Source of the DNA: Lachnospiraceae bacterium UBA3310
GTDB taxonomy: Bacteria; Bacillota; Clostridia; Lachnospirales; Lachnospiraceae
Reading direction: 5' to 3'
Assembly: GCA_002361355.1 (NCBI GenBank)
Contig: DESQ01000042.1
Span: forward strand, 1-64,000
Length of the DNA stretch: 64,000 nucleotides
Shown here: in pieces, positions 42,284 through 51,083 of the stretch
Layout: each line of letters begins with the position of its first letter
How positions within the stretch are numbered: position 1 is the stretch's first letter
Notes under the pieces: model-generated
Database searches by the model: none
Told to the model about the DNA's origin: nothing
Seen by the model: only the letters and a program-made list of their open reading frames with translations
Position numbers and translations under genes: made by a program

Positions 42284-42436
42284 ATGGAAGAGAAGACATA
42301 CAAGACGATGGGCGGTTCAGGTGCACTAAACATTACGATCGGCGTGGTGACGCTGGTGGTAGGCGTAGCCGCGGGCGTGCTTCTGATCATCAGCGGCGCG
42401 AAACTTCTGGCGGGGAGAAACAAGATCTTATTTTAG
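42284..42436 (+). CDS. Small single-pass membrane protein
   Basis: 50 aa. A polar N-terminus (MEEKTYKTMGGSGALN), one strong hydrophobic helix (ITIGVVTLVVGVAAGVLLIISGAKLL) and a basic end (AGRNKILF). A purine-rich GGGAG lies ~12 bases before the ATG, and a clear terminator follows. Position between pyrE and that terminator suggests cotranscription with pyrE. Function unknown. Confidence 0.65.
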   Translation: MEEKTYKTMGGSGALNITIGVVTLVVGVAAGVLLIISGAKLLAGRNKILF

Positions 42437-42442
42437 AGAAAA

Positions 42443-42478
42443 AAGGTATTTTCGGATCAATCGAGAATACCTTATTTC
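42443..42478 (+). terminator. Intrinsic terminator after the small membrane gene
   Basis: AAGGTATTTTCG (42443-42454) pairs with CGAGAATACCTT (42462-42473, one G-U), followed by ATTT. Confidence 0.75.
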
Positions 42479-42512
42479 ATTTATAGACGTGGAATTATAG
42501 AGGAGAATATAG

Positions 42513-42827
42513 ATGAAAAACAATTTCATGTTTACCAATAAGGAACACACGCGAAAGGGGATTATGGCAACGATTCTGGGTGTGATTTCTCTGGTGTCTT
42601 TAGTTTACATAATAATAGACAGCTACAGAAGTGCAGGCGAGGTTCCCCTCCAATATGGGGCGGTGGCATTTCTTACCATGCTTTTCGCCTTTGTGGGTAT
42701 TGTGTTGGGGGTACTCTCAAAATCGGAGCGGGATAAGTTTTATTTTTTTAGTTATTTGGGTATTGTATTAAATGTGCTGGTGCTGGCAGTTCTCAGCGTG
42801 ATTTTATATGCGGGCGCTTATGCCTGA
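42513..42827 (+). CDS. Small multi-pass membrane protein, unknown
   Basis: 104 aa with three hydrophobic helices (GIMATILGVISLVSLVYIII, VAFLTMLFAFVGIVLGVL, FFSYLGIVLNVLVLAVLSVILY). GAGGAG lies upstream of the ATG. It precedes the M29 peptidase by 28 bases on the same strand and is probably cotranscribed. It resembles short conserved Lachnospiraceae membrane proteins without known function. Confidence 0.75.
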   Translation: MKNNFMFTNKEHTRKGIMATILGVISLVSLVYIIIDSYRSAGEVPLQYGAVAFLTMLFAFVGIVLGVLSKSERDKFYFFSYLGIVLNVLVLAVLSVILYAGAYA

Positions 42828-42855
42828 TTGACCGGCAGGGAGGAGTGTAACAGAT

Positions 42856-44934
42856 ATGAGACAGGAAGAGCTGATTGCGGAACGCTATGAACTGGCGCTT
42901 GCACGAATCAGGGAAATACCGGATGAGTCAATTTGTGGTGAAACATACCGGGAGTATTTTACCCGGATGGCGCAGTTTGTAGTGATGGCGGATCAGGCGT
43001 TGACAATTGTGGAGAGCGGCAGACTTTTTCAGATGACGATGGAAGAGCTGGAAGAGCACAACCGTCTGCTTTATGAGGATATCCTGCCGGAACACTATGA
43101 AAAAAGTTATGCCAATCCGGATTATGCAGTTGATCGACTTGGCAAGTCAATTGGACAGATGCTGTCCTTTTTGTATGCGGAGCTTCGCAGTATGATTCCT
43201 TCGGCCTATGAGAAAGACCGCACAGCCATGACGATTCGCATGGAACTTCTGCTGGAGGCTTACCAGTCCTTTGTCTGTGCGGCGCAGGAGGAGAGAGAGC
43301 CGGACGCGGAGGATTTGCGGCAGATTCTCTACTGGTATGTGAGCGACTATTACGAGGCGGAGTTTGAGGAAAAGACAGAGGTTCTCCTGAATACGGACAG
43401 AGACTTTGCGAGACGGATCATTATGGAGAGCGATCTGTCCGATCTGCGTTATCTCTATTATTTCGGGGAGTATATCACGGAGAATGAATTGGGGACGGCG
43501 GCGCATTTAAACAGCCTGCCCGAAGAGAAAATCAAAAAGATGGCGGACACCTACACGGAAGGTTACCGTATTGGGTTCGAAGTGACGGGCAAGGACATCT
43601 CTATCAAGGAGACGGTGGCGATACGCTACTTTCTTGGCTTTGAACGGGTCATCCGTCAGGCGGTTGAAAATTTTGACCAAATCGGTCTACAATCTTCCTT
43701 TTGTCGGGCGGGAACCAATATCTTTCAGGGGCGGAGTGTGAATAAGAACGGTTATTCTGGAGCCAACCCCAATAAGCAGTACGATTACGACCACAAGGAG
43801 GATTGGGCGCTGTTTCTGGACGGCGCTCTTGCAGGGCGCAGAACCACGGCGGTGCGGAATGTGCTGGAACGGCACAAGGAGCTGGCGGCGCTCTATGGCG
43901 GCCCGGCTGTGGTGGAGAGCTTCGGGGAGGAGCCGTTTGTGCCGGTGACAAAGAGCACGGCCTGCCGGCTCAGTGAAAAACAGCAGAAACTTTCCGTTGA
44001 GAACGCGGGGCAGATATCGGCTGTGCAGAATGAATATATTAAGGGAGAGGAGCACAGCTTTACGATCATTGCTTTTCCCGTGCCGCAGATCGGGGAGCGT
44101 TACCGGGAAATCTTTGACGATGTGGTGCGCATCAATACGCTGGACTACATGCTTTATCGGGATATCCAGCAGACGATTATAGACGAGCTGGACAAGGGAG
44201 TGACTGTTCTGGTCAAAGGAAAAGGAGAAAACTGCACGGATATGAAGGTGCAGCTTCACCGGCTGGAGGATCCCGGCGCACAGACGAATTTTGAGAATTG
44301 CGTGGCGGATGTCAATATCCCGGTGGGAGAGGTGTTTACCTCGCCGAGGCTGACAGGTACGGAAGGAATTTTGCATGTGACGAGAGTGTTTTTGTCCGGC
44401 CTGGAATACCGGGATCTGCGGATTACTTTTCGGGACGGCTTTGCGACGGATTACAGTTGTGGAAATTTTTCCTCCGGGGAGGAGAACCGCAGATATATCA
44501 AAGACAATGTGCTCTTTCACCACGAACGCCTGCCGCTTGGGGAATTTGCCATCGGCACAAATACGACGGCATATGCTGTCGCCAGAAAATACGGCATCGA
44601 GGATAAACTGCCGATTCTGATTGCGGAGAAGACAGGCCCGCATTTTGCGCTGGGAGATACCTGTTATTCCCATGAGGAGGAGGTAAAAAGCTTTAATCCG
44701 GACGGCAAGGAGATTGTAGCAAAGGAGAATGAGGTGTCAGTTTTACGTGACACAGATGTCAGTAAAGCTTATTTCCAGTGTCATACGGATATTACGATTC
44801 CGTATGACGAGCTGGGAGAGCTTTCGGTGTTGACCGCGTCAGGGGAAAAACGTGTTATTATCCAGAATGGTCAATTTGTTTTGCCGGGATGCGGGGAACT
44901 GAATGCACCGCTGCTGGAGGTACAGCCGGTATAG
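42856..44934 (+). CDS. M29-type metallo-aminopeptidase with long N-terminal extension
   Basis: 692 aa. The C-terminal ~390 residues match the thermophilic aminopeptidase (M29/AmpS) fold: GVTVLVKGKGENCTDMKVQL, VNIPVGEVFTSPRLTGTEGILHV (metal-binding Glu), LPLGEFAIGTNTTAYAVARKYG (Glu) and KTGPHFALGDTCY (His, Asp). The N-terminal ~300 residues are helical and not part of the core family, so this member is nearly twice the usual ~400 aa. It probably releases N-terminal residues from peptides in the cytoplasm. GGAGG-like site before the ATG. Role of the extension unknown. Confidence 0.82.
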   Translation: MRQEELIAERYELALARIREIPDESICGETYREYFTRMAQFVVMADQALTIVESGRLFQMTMEELEEHNRLLYEDILPEHYEKSYANPDYAVDRLGKSIGQMLSFLYAELRSMIPSAYEKDRTAMTIRMELLLEAYQSFVCAAQEEREPDAEDLRQILYWYVSDYYEAEFEEKTEVLLNTDRDFARRIIMESDLSDLRYLYYFGEYITENELGTAAHLNSLPEEKIKKMADTYTEGYRIGFEVTGKDISIKETVAIRYFLGFERVIRQAVENFDQIGLQSSFCRAGTNIFQGRSVNKNGYSGANPNKQYDYDHKEDWALFLDGALAGRRTTAVRNVLERHKELAALYGGPAVVESFGEEPFVPVTKSTACRLSEKQQKLSVENAGQISAVQNEYIKGEEHSFTIIAFPVPQIGERYREIFDDVVRINTLDYMLYRDIQQTIIDELDKGVTVLVKGKGENCTDMKVQLHRLEDPGAQTNFENCVADVNIPVGEVFTSPRLTGTEGILHVTRVFLSGLEYRDLRITFRDGFATDYSCGNFSSGEENRRYIKDNVLFHHERLPLGEFAIGTNTTAYAVARKYGIEDKLPILIAEKTGPHFALGDTCYSHEEEVKSFNPDGKEIVAKENEVSVLRDTDVSKAYFQCHTDITIPYDELGELSVLTASGEKRVIIQNGQFVLPGCGELNAPLLEVQPV

Positions 44935-44990
44935 CAGGGGTATCTGCAAAATGCGGTTCGGAGTGGCCAAACTGATAAAATTAAAATAGG

Positions 44991-45019
44991 TTGCTAAAAC
45001 AGAGAAAATCTAGTACACT
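44991..45019 (+). promoter_or_regulatory. Sigma-A promoter of the purEMND cluster
   Basis: TTGCTA, 17-base spacer, TACACT, 57 bases before purE. I see no purine (G-box) riboswitch in the short leader. Confidence 0.7.
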
Positions 45020-45075
45020 GTAACTTAAGAAACTTTGTTTTTCTACAAGATGTTGTGGTTAGGAGGTATTTGCGG

Positions 45076-45585
45076 ATGGCACAGGTAGGCATCGTGATGG
45101 GCAGTGATTCGGATATGCCTGTTATGGCGAAGGCGGCGGATATTTTGGAGGAACTTGGGATCTCCTATGAGATGACGATTATTTCCGCCCACAGGGAGCC
45201 GGATGTGTTCTTTGAATATGCGAAGAGTGCGGAGGCGAAGGGATTTAAGGTGATTATCGCGGGAGCCGGAAAGGCAGCTCATCTGCCGGGCATGTGCGCG
45301 GCGATCTTCCCTATGCCGGTGATCGGCGTCCCCATGAAGACTTCGGATCTGGGCGGCGTGGATTCGCTCTACTCCATTGTACAGATGCCCTCAGGCATTC
45401 CGGTGGCGACGGTGGCGATCGGCGGTGGACAGAACGCGGGTATTCTTGCGGCGAAGATACTGGCTGTCTCTGACCCGGCGCTTCTGGAGCGGGTGAAGAA
45501 CTATGCGCAGAGCCTTAAGGAGAGCGTGCAGGAGAAGGATGCCAGACTGAAAGAGGTCGGTTACAAAACGTATCTGAAAGCGTGA
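45076..45585 (+). CDS. purE: N5-carboxyaminoimidazole ribonucleotide mutase
   Basis: 169 aa class I PurE, which isomerises N5-CAIR to CAIR in purine synthesis. Visible: VGIVMGSDSDMPVM, ISAHREPD, IAGAGKAAHLPGM, VIGVPM and SGIPVATVAIG. ATG 45076 follows GGAGG; an ATG seven codons upstream is unlikely. First gene of a purE-purM-purN-purD run; purK, expected with this class, is not in the window. Confidence 0.97.
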   Translation: MAQVGIVMGSDSDMPVMAKAADILEELGISYEMTIISAHREPDVFFEYAKSAEAKGFKVIIAGAGKAAHLPGMCAAIFPMPVIGVPMKTSDLGGVDSLYSIVQMPSGIPVATVAIGGGQNAGILAAKILAVSDPALLERVKNYAQSLKESVQEKDARLKEVGYKTYLKA

Positions 45586-45632
45586 GTTTGTGCTTACTGG
45601 AGCGTTATAGACAGAAATAGAAGGAGATAAAG

Positions 45633-46658
45633 ATGGACTACAAGGCGGCGGGCGTGGATATCGAGGCGGGTTACCGCTCGGTGGAGCTGATGAAGCAGTA
45701 TGTAAAAGGGACGATGAGACCGGAGGTGATGGGCGGACTCGGCGGTTTTTCAGGTGCGTTCTCTCTGGAAAAGATTAAAAACATGGAGAAGCCGGTGCTT
45801 TTGTCGGGGACGGACGGCGTGGGTACCAAGATCCAACTGGCCTATCTGATGGACAAACACGATACCGTGGGGATTGACTGCGTTGCCATGTGTGTAAACG
45901 ATGTGGTCTGCGCGGGAGCAGAGCCGCTGTTCTTTCTGGATTACATAGCCTGCGGCAAAAATTATCCGGAGAAGATTGCGGCGATTGTAAAAGGCGTGGC
46001 GGAGGGTTGCAAGCAGGCAGGCGCGGCTCTGATCGGCGGAGAGACGGCGGAGCATCCCGGGTTAATGCCGGAGGAGGAGTATGATCTGGCCGGATTCGCG
46101 GTGGGCGTGGCCGAAGAGAAAGAGTTGATTACGGGGGCGGATATCAAACCCGGGGACGTGCTGGTGGGCATCGCCTCGTCAGGCGTGCACAGCAACGGCT
46201 TTTCCCTGGTGCGCAGGGTGTTCGGCGTGACGAAGGAAAAACTCTCCGTATACTATGACGAACTGGGCGCTACCCTGGGGGAGACGCTGCTGACACCCAC
46301 CAGAATTTACGTGAAGGCGCTTCAGGAAGTGAAGGCGGCGGGCGTTACCATCAAGGGATGCAGCCATATTACGGGAGGCGGTTTTTACGAGAATATTCCG
46401 AGAATGCTTCCGGAGGGTGTCTCCGCGAAGGTGAAAAAAGGCAGCTTTGAGATACCGCCTATTTTTGCGCTGCTGCAAAAGACAGGCGGCCTGGAAGAAA
46501 AAATGATGTACAATACCTACAACATGGGGCTGGGCATGGTGCTTGCCGTGGATGCTTCGGCGGCGGACAGGACAATTGCGGCGCTGCAAAAGGCCGGTGA
46601 GAAAGCATGGGCAGTCGGAGAGGCCGTGGACGGTGGCCATGAGGTGATATTGAACTAA
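45633..46658 (+). CDS. purM: Phosphoribosylformylglycinamidine cyclo-ligase
   Basis: 341 aa AIR synthetase. Visible: YKAAGVDIEAGYRSVELMK, GGLGGFSGAF, LLSGTDGVGTKIQLA, DCVAMCVNDVVCAGAEPLFFLDYIA, LIGGETAEHPGLM and HITGGGFYENIPRM. Typical length. AGGAG precedes the ATG. Second step of the cluster in gene order. Confidence 0.97.
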   Translation: MDYKAAGVDIEAGYRSVELMKQYVKGTMRPEVMGGLGGFSGAFSLEKIKNMEKPVLLSGTDGVGTKIQLAYLMDKHDTVGIDCVAMCVNDVVCAGAEPLFFLDYIACGKNYPEKIAAIVKGVAEGCKQAGAALIGGETAEHPGLMPEEEYDLAGFAVGVAEEKELITGADIKPGDVLVGIASSGVHSNGFSLVRRVFGVTKEKLSVYYDELGATLGETLLTPTRIYVKALQEVKAAGVTIKGCSHITGGGFYENIPRMLPEGVSAKVKKGSFEIPPIFALLQKTGGLEEKMMYNTYNMGLGMVLAVDASAADRTIAALQKAGEKAWAVGEAVDGGHEVILN

Positions 46659-46705
46659 ACGGTAAAAGGGTAAAGGGGATTTCAAAAGGAACGGAGGAAT
46701 GGCGG

Positions 46706-47332
46706 ATGCTTAGGGTAGTGGTGTGTGTCTCCGGGGGAGGTACGAATTTACAGGCGATTATTGACGGTATAGCCCAGGGCGCTGTCTGCGATACGGAGAT
46801 TGTGAGAGTGGTGAGCAACAATCCCGGAGCCTATGCTCTTGAGCGGGCAAAGCAGGCGGGAATCGAAGCGGTATGCGTGGCGCCGAAAGACTACGAAAAC
46901 AGGGAACAGTTTGAAGAAGCGCTGCTTGGATGCGTGGAGGAGGCAGCGCCTGACCTGATTGTGCTGGCCGGCTTTATGGTGAAGGTGCCGCAGAAGATGG
47001 TAAAACAGTATGAAAACCGTATTATCAATATACATCCCTCTCTGATACCGGCGTTTAGCGGTACGGGTTATTACGGACTGAAGGTACACGAGGCCGTTCT
47101 TGCGAGGGGCGTGAAGGTCACCGGCGCTACGGTGCATTTCGTGAATGAGGGGATGGATGAAGGCCCGATCATTATGCAGAAAACCGTGAAGGTGTATGAT
47201 GATGACACGCCTAAGACACTGCAAAAGAGAGTGATGGAGGAGGCCGAATGGGTGCTTTTACCCTGGTGTATCAACCTGATCGCCGAAGGGCAGATCAAGG
47301 TGGAAAACGGCCGGGTGACGGTTACTGAGTGA
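46706..47332 (+). CDS. purN: Phosphoribosylglycinamide formyltransferase
   Basis: 208 aa, folate-dependent GAR transformylase. Visible: VCVSGGGTNLQAIIDG, VSNNPGAYALERA, LVLAGFMVKVP, NIHPSLIPAFSGTGYYG and catalytic HFVNEGMDEGPII with His/Asp. It uses 10-formyl-tetrahydrofolate, made with the folate pool served by folC upstream. GGAGG before the ATG. Confidence 0.97.
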   Translation: MLRVVVCVSGGGTNLQAIIDGIAQGAVCDTEIVRVVSNNPGAYALERAKQAGIEAVCVAPKDYENREQFEEALLGCVEEAAPDLIVLAGFMVKVPQKMVKQYENRIINIHPSLIPAFSGTGYYGLKVHEAVLARGVKVTGATVHFVNEGMDEGPIIMQKTVKVYDDDTPKTLQKRVMEEAEWVLLPWCINLIAEGQIKVENGRVTVTE

Positions 47333-47360
47333 AGCGCGTGAGAAGAAAGGAAACGGAGCA

Positions 47361-48632
47361 ATGAAAGTTTTAATCGTGGGAAGCGGCGGCAGAGAACATG
47401 CCATTGCGGCGGCTGTGGCAAAAAGCCCGAAGGCAGATCAAATATACTGCGCGCCCGGCAATGCGGGAATCGGGCAGATTGCGGAGTGCGTACCCATCGG
47501 TGCCATGGAGTTTGACAAGCTGGTGGCGTTTGCGAAGGAGAAAGCCATTGACCTGACCATCGTGGGTATGGATGACCCGCTGGTGGGCGGTCTTGTGGAC
47601 GAGATGGAAGCGGCGGGGCTGCGGGTGTTTGGCCCCCGGAAGAACGCGGCGATTCTGGAGGGAAGCAAGGCGTTCTCCAAAGATTTGATGAAAAAGTACC
47701 AGATTCCCACGGCGGCCTACGAGAACTTTGACGATCCGCAGAAGGCTCTGGCCTATCTGGAAACTGCGAAGATGCCCGTAGTCTTAAAGGCGGACGGCCT
47801 TGCGTTAGGCAAGGGCGTGCTGATTTGCGAGACGTTAGAAGAGGCAAAAGAGGGCGTGCGCACGATTATGGAGGATAAGAAGTTCGGAGCGGCGGGCAAC
47901 CGTATGGTGATTGAAGAATTTATGACGGGACGGGAGGTGTCCGTCCTCTCCTTCGTGGACGGCAGGACGATCAGGATCATGTCTTCCGCGCAGGATCACA
48001 AGAGGGCTTTGGACGGCGATCAGGGATTGAATACCGGCGGCATGGGCACATTTTCGCCCAGTCCTTTCTATACGGACGAGGTGGATGCCTTTTGCCATAA
48101 GTACATTTATCAGCCCACCGTGGACGCTATGGCAGCGGAGGGAAGACCCTTTAAAGGGGTGATTTTCTTCGGGCTGATGCTGACGGAGGACGGGCCGAAG
48201 GTGTTAGAATACAATGCGCGGTTTGGAGATCCCGAGGCGCAGGTGGTGCTGCCCCGTATGAAAAATGATATGATTGACGTGGTGGAAGCGTGCATCGACG
48301 GAAAGCTTGACCAGATGGAGCTTTCTTTTGAAGACAACGCGGCAGTCTGCGTGATTCTGGCTTCGGAGGGCTATCCGGTATCCTATGAGAAAGGATTTCC
48401 GATATCGGGGCTGGAAAACTTCGAGGGCAGGGACGGCTATTACTGTTTTCACGCAGGAACGAAGCTGGATCATAACAAAATTGTCACAAATGGAGGCAGG
48501 GTGCTGGGTGTTACGGCGAAGGGGAAAACCCTACAGGAGGCCCGTGCGAATGCTTACGCGGCGACAGAGTGGGTGCATTTTGACCACCAGTATATGAGAC
48601 ATGATATCGGAAAAGCCATTGACGAGGCATAG
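47361..48632 (+). CDS. purD: Phosphoribosylamine-glycine ligase
   Basis: 423 aa GAR synthetase with an ATP-grasp fold. Visible: MKVLIVGSGGREHAIA, GPRKNAAILEGSKAFSKDLM, VLKADGLALGKGVLIC, SAQDHKRALDGDQGLNTGGMGTFSPSP, GVIFFGLMLTEDGPKVLEYNARFGDPEAQVVLPRM. Last pur gene of the run. Confidence 0.97.
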   Translation: MKVLIVGSGGREHAIAAAVAKSPKADQIYCAPGNAGIGQIAECVPIGAMEFDKLVAFAKEKAIDLTIVGMDDPLVGGLVDEMEAAGLRVFGPRKNAAILEGSKAFSKDLMKKYQIPTAAYENFDDPQKALAYLETAKMPVVLKADGLALGKGVLICETLEEAKEGVRTIMEDKKFGAAGNRMVIEEFMTGREVSVLSFVDGRTIRIMSSAQDHKRALDGDQGLNTGGMGTFSPSPFYTDEVDAFCHKYIYQPTVDAMAAEGRPFKGVIFFGLMLTEDGPKVLEYNARFGDPEAQVVLPRMKNDMIDVVEACIDGKLDQMELSFEDNAAVCVILASEGYPVSYEKGFPISGLENFEGRDGYYCFHAGTKLDHNKIVTNGGRVLGVTAKGKTLQEARANAYAATEWVHFDHQYMRHDIGKAIDEA

Positions 48633-48647
48633 AAGGGAAGTGGTTCT

Positions 48648-49133
48648 ATGAGCAGGGAAGAGCGGATTGAAATGCTCAAGAAAGAATTTACCGCGATCAA
48701 CACTTACAACAGGCCGACTTACTGTGATAAGTGCGGCGGCGTTATGGTCTTTAAGGGTGTGGGCGAGTATCAGTGCGAGAAGTGCGGCTATCTGGACTAT
48801 GACGATTACGGAAAGGTGCGCAACTACGTAGAGAAACATATGGGAGCCAACGCTGCGGAGGCATCCAAGGCCACCGGAGTGAGTCAGAAGGCCATCAGGG
48901 AAATGCTGAAAGAGGCAAGGCTTGAGATCGCGCCCAATTCCACATTCTTCCTGCGCTGTGAAATCTGCGGGGCGGCGATCCGCTGGGGGCGGTTTTGTCC
49001 TAAATGTGAGACGGCGTATCACAGGGATTTGGAAGAGATGGCGAGACGGTCAAGGCATCGCGAAGATATGTTCGGTTACAGTACGGAGCGGCGTAAAGGC
49101 GAAGAAGGATCAAAGAGGTTTACAAGAGAATAG
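48648..49133 (+). CDS. Zinc-ribbon / HTH protein (YvyF-like, TIGR03826 type)
   Basis: 161 aa. Zinc ribbon (YCDKCGGVMVFKGVGEYQCEKCGYLDYDDYG), a central helix-turn-helix-like part (AAEASKATGVSQKAIREMLKEARLEI) and a second zinc ribbon (LRCEICGAAIRWGRFCPKC), ending in an Arg/Glu-rich tail. The order zinc site, HTH, zinc site is like YvyF of the Bacillus flagellar operon, but no flagellar genes are here, so its role may be regulatory. It follows purD by 15 bases. Confidence 0.72.
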   Translation: MSREERIEMLKKEFTAINTYNRPTYCDKCGGVMVFKGVGEYQCEKCGYLDYDDYGKVRNYVEKHMGANAAEASKATGVSQKAIREMLKEARLEIAPNSTFFLRCEICGAAIRWGRFCPKCETAYHRDLEEMARRSRHREDMFGYSTERRKGEEGSKRFTRE

Positions 49134-49198
49134 TGTGAGAAGTACTTCTAACCACTCACAGCAGGGGCTGTTTCGTGGAGAAGTACTAAGTCTCACAC
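49133..49198. other. Long nested hairpin (structured RNA or repeat)
   Basis: GTGTGAGA + AGTACTTCT (49133-49149) pairs with AGAAGTACT + TCTCACAC (49179-49198, 3-base bulge); inside, CCAC/GTGG and ACAGC/GCTGT also pair, giving a rod-like fold of 66 bases. No T-tract follows. It starts at the stop codon of the zinc-ribbon gene. Confidence 0.7.
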
Positions 49199-49199
49199 A

Positions 49200-49227
49200 G
49201 GAGAATGCCTGAAAGGCGGCATTCTCC
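49200..49227. other. Second adjacent hairpin
   Basis: GGAGAATGCC, loop TGAAAGGC, GGCATTCTCC: perfect 10-bp stem directly after the first hairpin, 53 bases before the SH3 gene start, again without a T-run. Confidence 0.7.
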
Positions 49228-49280
49228 GCACAGCGGAATTGTGGAGGTTAGAGAGGAAAAACCTGACAGAGGAGAAGAGA

Positions 49281-50678
49281 ATGAAGACGCGAAAGAACGA
49301 GAGAATAGGCGGAAGAGGAAGGCATGCGATGAGAGCGTTTGCCGTTTTGGGAGCGGCATTGTTCCTTATGTGGTGCGATCCGATGGTGAGCCGTGCGGAG
49401 GCTACGGGTACTGTAATTCCCAGTTCCGTCAACATCAGAAAAGAACCGGTTCCGGACAGCGAGGTGATCGGCAGCACCACCGGCGGGAAAGAGATTACGA
49501 TCCGGGGAAAAGTGGATGCTTCCGGCTACACCTGGTATCAGGTATATGTGCAGGGTGACACGCTGGGCTATGTGCGAGCCGATATGGTGGAGCAGAAGGG
49601 AGACGGAGATATCCCTACAGTCTCTGCGCCGTCGTCGGGCGAAGGAACGGAGGCCTCTTCCGAAGGAGGGGACGATCAGGATGCTGCGGAGCCGGCTGGC
49701 GGGGAGATCCCTGCTTCCAGCGGCGGCGCACAGGTACAGGCACAGGAAGTTATGGATAAACAGTATGCGACCATCAAGGTGGCGTCAGCGAAGGTGCGCC
49801 CCGACCCGTCCACTTCCAATAATCCGGTGGAGTCCATTCCTTCCGGCACGCAGGTGGTGATTAGCGGAAAGTCGCAGGGAAGCGACAGCAAGACATGGTA
49901 TTACGTTACTTTTACGGGCGCAAACGGTTCAGAGAAAACCGGATATATCCGCTCTGACCTGCTGGAACTTGGAGAGATGCTGCCGGTGGAGGAACCGCCG
50001 GTAGAAGAACCGCCTGCAGAAGAACCGGAGGAGCCGGAACCTGTACAGAACAGTGATTATGAACTTGGGATGGAGACGGATGCCGAAGGGCAGCAGGTCT
50101 GGTATATTTATGATCATGTGACGAATCAGCAGCAGCCGCTTGTGCCGCTTTTGGAGGCATCCTATGCAAAGATGCTGGAAAATACGGATGATACGGATGC
50201 GATTGTCAAACAGCGCATTGTGATTGTGGTGCTGGCAGTGCTTCTGGCAGTGTTTGTGATTACCGTGATCGTCATGGCATTTAAGCTGCGGGACGCTTAC
50301 TATGAGGATTATGAGGATGAGGACGAGGAGGACGAAGAAGAGGACTCCGAAAGCCGGAAATCTGCCAGAAGAGAGCGAGAGAAAGAACCGCAGGAAAGAC
50401 AGGTAAGACGCAGAGACGAGGATGAGGAGGAGCGCAGGCCCCGCAGACGGGAGGAGGGGGAGGAACGCAAACCCCGCAGACGTGATGACGCGGAACCCGC
50501 GGCAAGAGGAAAATCCGACAGGCCGGAGCGTAAACGGCGAGAGGTGTCCTACAAGGAGGAGCCGGATGTGGAGGAAGCGGTCAGACCTGCAAAGACACGT
50601 AAAGCAAAGAATTTCCTTCTGGATGATGATGAGTTCGAGTTTGAGTTTTTAAATATGGATGATAAGGATCTGAAATAA
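49281..50678 (+). CDS. Secreted-side SH3-domain membrane protein with charged tail
   Basis: 465 aa. A signal-type segment (AFAVLGAALFLMWCDPMVSRAEA, ~18-42), two bacterial SH3 domains (~45-110 ATGTVIPSSVNIRKEPVPDSEVIG; ~170-230 YATIKVASAKVRPDPSTSNNPVESI), a Pro/Glu stretch (VEEPPVEEPPAEEPEEPEP), one membrane helix (~315-335, IVIVVLAVLLAVFVITVIVMAF) and a very charged cytoplasmic tail (acidic EDYEDEDEEDEEED, then Arg/Glu-rich RRR repeats). SH3b domains usually bind peptidoglycan. Start at ATG 49281 with GAGGAG upstream. May link wall state to a cytoplasmic partner via the tail; inference. Confidence 0.8.
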   Translation: MKTRKNERIGGRGRHAMRAFAVLGAALFLMWCDPMVSRAEATGTVIPSSVNIRKEPVPDSEVIGSTTGGKEITIRGKVDASGYTWYQVYVQGDTLGYVRADMVEQKGDGDIPTVSAPSSGEGTEASSEGGDDQDAAEPAGGEIPASSGGAQVQAQEVMDKQYATIKVASAKVRPDPSTSNNPVESIPSGTQVVISGKSQGSDSKTWYYVTFTGANGSEKTGYIRSDLLELGEMLPVEEPPVEEPPAEEPEEPEPVQNSDYELGMETDAEGQQVWYIYDHVTNQQQPLVPLLEASYAKMLENTDDTDAIVKQRIVIVVLAVLLAVFVITVIVMAFKLRDAYYEDYEDEDEEDEEEDSESRKSARREREKEPQERQVRRRDEDEEERRPRRREEGEERKPRRRDDAEPAARGKSDRPERKRREVSYKEEPDVEEAVRPAKTRKAKNFLLDDDEFEFEFLNMDDKDLK

Positions 50679-50699
50679 AGAACGGGGAAGTGTTGTTAC

Positions 50700-51083
50700 A
50701 TGCTTATCGAGATAGATTTTAACAGTGATCAGGCGATCTATATGCAGCTGCGGGATCAGATCATTATGGGGATTGCTTCTTCCCGGTTTCAGGAGGGAGA
50801 TATGCTCCCCTCGGTCAGGCAGATGGCGGATACCATCGGCGTTAACATGCACACGGTCAACAAGGCGTACACGGTCTTAAAACAGGAAGGCTACGTCAAG
50901 GTGGATCGCAGGAAGGGCGTGATGGTTGCCGTGGATATTGACAAAATGCAGGCTCTTGAGGAGATCAGGGAAGATCTGCTTGTCACTTTGGCGAAAGCAA
51001 GCTGTAAGAATATTTCCGGTGAAGAAGTGCATGCTCTTATAGATGAGATTTATGAGGAATATGGGAAAGGAATGAGAGACTAA
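50700..51083 (+). CDS. GntR-family (YtrA-type) transcriptional regulator
   Basis: 127 aa, short GntR of the YtrA type: winged helix with DQAIYMQLRDQIIMGIASSRFQEGDMLPSVRQMADTIGVNMHTVNKAYTVLKQEGYV and only a short helical C-terminus. Its stop codon ends on the base before the clpC start, so the two are translationally linked and it may regulate this operon. Such proteins often repress ABC-transporter genes on antibiotic stress. Confidence 0.9.
   Translation: MLIEIDFNSDQAIYMQLRDQIIMGIASSRFQEGDMLPSVRQMADTIGVNMHTVNKAYTVLKQEGYVKVDRRKGVMVAVDIDKMQALEEIREDLLVTLAKASCKNISGEEVHALIDEIYEEYGKGMRD

Noticed and set aside
45020..45075. Purine riboswitch before purE
   Set aside because: The leader is too short and shows no G-box core sequences or paired arms.
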